Source: Micavibrio sp. UBA5703
GTDB taxonomy: Bacteria; Pseudomonadota; Alphaproteobacteria; Micavibrionales; Micavibrionaceae
Reading direction: 5' to 3'
DNA length: 5,584 nt
NCBI GenBank assembly: GCA_002420015.1
Contig: DIHF01000025.1
Location: forward strand, 50,243-55,826
Shown here: piece after piece, positions 5,491 to 5,584 of the stretch
Layout: each line of letters opens with the position of its first letter
Numbering within the stretch: the first letter of the stretch is position 1
Translations under genes and position numbers: made by a program
Notes under the pieces: model-generated
What the model saw: the letters and a program-made list of their open reading frames with translations, nothing else
Told to the model about the DNA's origin: nothing
Database searches by the model: none

Positions 5491-5584
5491 CACTCATCCC
5501 CTTTTTCAGGCGGCACATAAGTTTCTGTCCGCAGGGCAATGCTGCCCTGCCGCTGGCCCACAGGCCCGCGAAACATAGGAAAAT
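5490..5584 (-). CDS. fliM: FliM, flagellar motor switch protein (C-terminal end only, partial)
   Basis: Only the last 30 codons and the TGA stop are inside the window; the gene continues past the right edge. The visible residues read FPMFRGPVGQRQGSIALR and then a short charged tail ending KGDE. This matches the end of the SpoA (FliN-like) domain of FliM: in E. coli the same place carries a P-V-L-T-S-Q-Y-G pattern followed by YALRIE. FliM forms the middle of the cytoplasmic C-ring and binds CheY-P through its N-terminus, which is not visible here. The stop codon overlaps the ATG of the next gene by one base (TGATG), so the two are probably translationally coupled. The family call rests on a short segment plus the gene order. 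FliN is the main alternative, but its usual C-terminal ending differs. Confidence 0.72.
   Translation of the reverse strand, partial: FPMFRGPVGQRQGSIALRTETYVPPEKGDE
5531..5550 (-). repeat. GC-rich perfect inverted repeat inside the fliM 3' end
   Basis: Two 8-base arms, GCAGGGCA and TGCCCTGC, flank a 4-base loop. The element lies inside the fliM coding sequence about 40 bases before the stop. In RNA it would form a stable hairpin. No T-run follows on either strand, so it is not an intrinsic terminator. It may be a chance product of the codons for QGSIAL, or an mRNA structure just upstream of the next start. Confidence 0.5.

Overview
The window is a compact flagellar motor and chemotaxis cluster. 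All seven genes lie on the minus strand, so they are transcribed from the right edge towards the left. The set is fliM tail, membrane-anchored coiled-coil protein (DUF6468 type), MotE-like protein, CheY, CheZ, and a pair of MotB-type proteins. I know this arrangement from flagellated Alphaproteobacteria, especially relatives of the Rhodospirillales that keep a CheZ. Base composition looks moderate, slightly above half GC by eye, with AT-rich intergenic gaps. I cannot name the genus.

Layout from right to left. (1) 5584-5490: last 30 codons of fliM. (2) 5490-4870: a 206-residue protein with one membrane helix and a cytoplasmic coiled coil, its start overlapping the fliM stop (TGATG). (3) 4866-4027: a 279-residue MotE-like protein with a membrane anchor, a long charged linker, a coiled coil and a C-terminal MgtE_N-like domain. 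(4) 4026-3867: a 160-base AT-rich gap with a candidate promoter for cheY whose spacer is filled by a perfect inverted repeat. (5) 3866-3477: cheY, GTG start. (6) 3429-2809: cheZ. (7) 2808-2710: a 99-base gap. (8) 2709-2017: a short-tailed MotB-like protein that lacks the ion-binding aspartate. (9) 2027-1188: a canonical MotB with the aspartate and an OmpA-type peptidoglycan-binding domain, overlapping the previous gene by 11 bases. (10) 1187-1095: a 93-base gap. (11) 1094 to beyond position 1: the N-terminal 364 residues of an exported protein with an AMIN-like domain and a long Pro/Glu-rich linker. It runs off the left edge.

How they may work together: FliM is the switch protein that receives CheY-P, CheY and CheZ set the lifetime of that signal, and MotE and the MotB proteins concern the stator. 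No motA is present in the window, so the stator partner must be encoded elsewhere. The most unusual element is the tandem MotB pair. One member keeps the ion-conducting aspartate and the peptidoglycan-binding signature, while the other has lost both and yet is translated next to it. I saw no tRNA, rRNA, CRISPR array, insertion sequence or convincing intrinsic terminator.
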